The notes below the pieces were generated by a model. It made no database searches. It was not told where the DNA came from and saw nothing but the letters and a program-made list of their open reading frames with translations. DNA of 64,000 bases from CAIUMH01 sp963758555 (GTDB lineage Bacteria; Actinomycetota; Acidimicrobiia; Acidimicrobiales; RAAP-2). This document shows, piece by piece, positions 63,131-64,000 of the stretch; the stretch's first letter is position 1; the number at the start of each line of letters is the position of its first letter. The position numbers were made by a program, and so were the translations under genes. The DNA lies in assembly GCA_963758555.1 (NCBI GenBank), contig CAVWVW010000005.1, positions 1 to 64,000 of the forward strand. The letters are read 5' to 3'.

Positions 63131-64000
63131 ATGGAGTTCGAGCTGTACGTCCCACAGATGCGCCTGAGCGGCGACGCGCTGGTCGCTCGCGCCCGGGCGG
63201 CAGAGGCATCGGGGTTCCACGGCATGGCCGGCATGGACCACCTCGCTCCCCCGCTGGCGGAGTCCCAGCCGATGTTGTCGTCGATGGTCACGAACACCTG
63301 GCTCGCCGCGCACACCTCCGCGCTGGTGCTCTCGTCCCTGGTGCTCTGCGACAGCTTTCGCCACCCCGCGATCCTCGCCCAGGAGGCAGCCTCACTCGAC
63401 AACCTCTCGCTCGGTCGCTTCGAGCTGGGCATCGGCTGGGGCTCGGTGGTCGATGAGATGGTGGCCTTCGACATCGCGTCGCCTGAGGCCAAGACCCGCG
63501 TGGCTCGCCTGCGCGACTCTCTGGTGATCATCAAGGCCCTCTGGAGCGGTGAGAGCGTCGACTACCAAGGTGAGGTCTTCTCGCTCACCGCAAGCGCAGC
63601 AGGGGCTCGTGCCCCTCTCGAAGATCCCCATCGTCATCGGGGGCTTCGGCCCGCAGACGCTCAAGCTCGTCGCCGAGCACGCCGACTGGTGGAACGTGGC
63701 GGTCAACGGCATCGACCGGCTCGAGGAGATGCGTGCCCACGCTGGCACGGCGCGCGTCTCGATCCAGCAGATGGTGGGCTTCGTCCCCTCAGAGGCCGAT
63801 CGGGACGAGATCGTCGCCAACACCGCACGACGCTTCGGACCCATGGGTGGTCCCAAGGTCGGCGATGCGGCTGAGCTGGTGGACTACTTCGGCGAGCTCG
63901 AGCGCCAAGGCATCGAGCGCGTCTACACCTGGTTCAGCGACTTCGCACGGCCCGAGACGATCGAGGCCTTCGGCGAGCAGGTGATCGCGCAGCTCACCTA
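63131..64000 (+). CDS. LLM-class F420-dependent oxidoreductase, frameshifted and possibly cut by the window end
   Basis: A luciferase-like TIM-barrel protein of about 290 residues. Block 1 has MEFELYVPQMRLSGDALVAR, RFELGIGWGSVVDEMVAFD and ESVDYQGEVFSL. One indel near 63600 leads to IPIVIGGFGPQTLKLVAEHA, VSIQQMVGFVPSEADRDEIV and FARPETIEAFGEQVIAQL. The last bases are TA, so the stop probably lies at the window edge. GAGGAG precedes ATG 63131. It is 60 nt after kinase B and may share its transcript. Substrate unknown. Confidence 0.85.

Overview
The window is about 65% GC and almost fully coding, and it looks like a chromosomal piece of a high-GC actinobacterium, probably Acidimicrobiia-like or a similar lineage rich in F420 and acyl-CoA chemistry. 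The reasons are many GTG starts with AGGAGG-type ribosome sites, several F420-linked enzymes (PPOX, NADP:F420 reductase-like and two LLM oxidoreductases), a mycofactocin-type SDR, a MDMPI-like protein and two DosR/DevR-type two-component modules. This placement is inference. No insertion sequence, integrase, phage gene or CRISPR array was seen. There is one tRNA, Gly-CCC.

Layout. 0-5 kb: the end of phosphoglycerate mutase, then two drug/lipid-type ABC exporters, the second led by a PadR regulator with a palindromic operator. 5-10.5 kb: amt-glnK nitrogen module, an orphan cNMP-binding protein, an F420-PPOX enzyme, a large membrane-anchored Hdr-like Fe-S protein, dcd and tRNA-Gly. 11-13 kb: an NADP:F420 reductase-like protein and a zinc alcohol dehydrogenase. 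13-18 kb: the first DosR-like module (small protein, response regulator, GAF histidine kinase), followed by a DoxX-thioredoxin-DCC redox cluster with a DosR-like box in front of it. 18-23 kb: dehydrogenases, VOC protein, P450, MDMPI and TetR. 24-36 kb: a CHAP protein, a decayed substrate-binding protein, and a minus-strand catabolic operon (isochorismatase-like, MaoC, four enoyl-CoA hydratases, acyl-CoA dehydrogenase, acyl-CoA ligase, P450). Nearly every gene of that operon carries frameshifts. 36-49 kb: intact catabolic genes, including acyl-CoA ligase, cupin, SCP2-like, Rieske oxygenase and a tightly overlapping Baeyer-Villiger monooxygenase-esterase-SDR operon, then a sugar MFS porter, an LLM oxidoreductase and a second esterase. 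50-57 kb: a GH116-type lipoprotein (frameshifted), hydrolase, mycofactocin-type SDR, aldehyde dehydrogenase, SDR and a carboxymuconolactone decarboxylase-like protein. 57-64 kb: a third ABC exporter, a two-TM membrane protein preceded by two DosR-like palindromes, the second DosR-like module and an F420-dependent LLM oxidoreductase cut by the window end.

How it fits together. Most of the middle of the window can be read as uptake and oxidation of hydrophobic carbonyl, terpenoid or steroid-like compounds: P450, Rieske and BVMO for oxygenation, esterases for ester cleavage, SDR/ALDH for redox, and ligase/ACAD/ECH/MaoC for beta-oxidation. The two DosR-like modules suggest a duplicated hypoxia or redox response. 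In each, a homologous small protein of about 104 residues converges on the response-regulator gene, and DosR-like boxes lie beside membrane/redox genes.

At least 18 genes contain apparent indels, clustered at 23-36 kb. I give such genes their full inferred extent. Apart from the substrate-binding gene, which also has a nonsense codon, I cannot tell real decay from assembly indels by reading alone.
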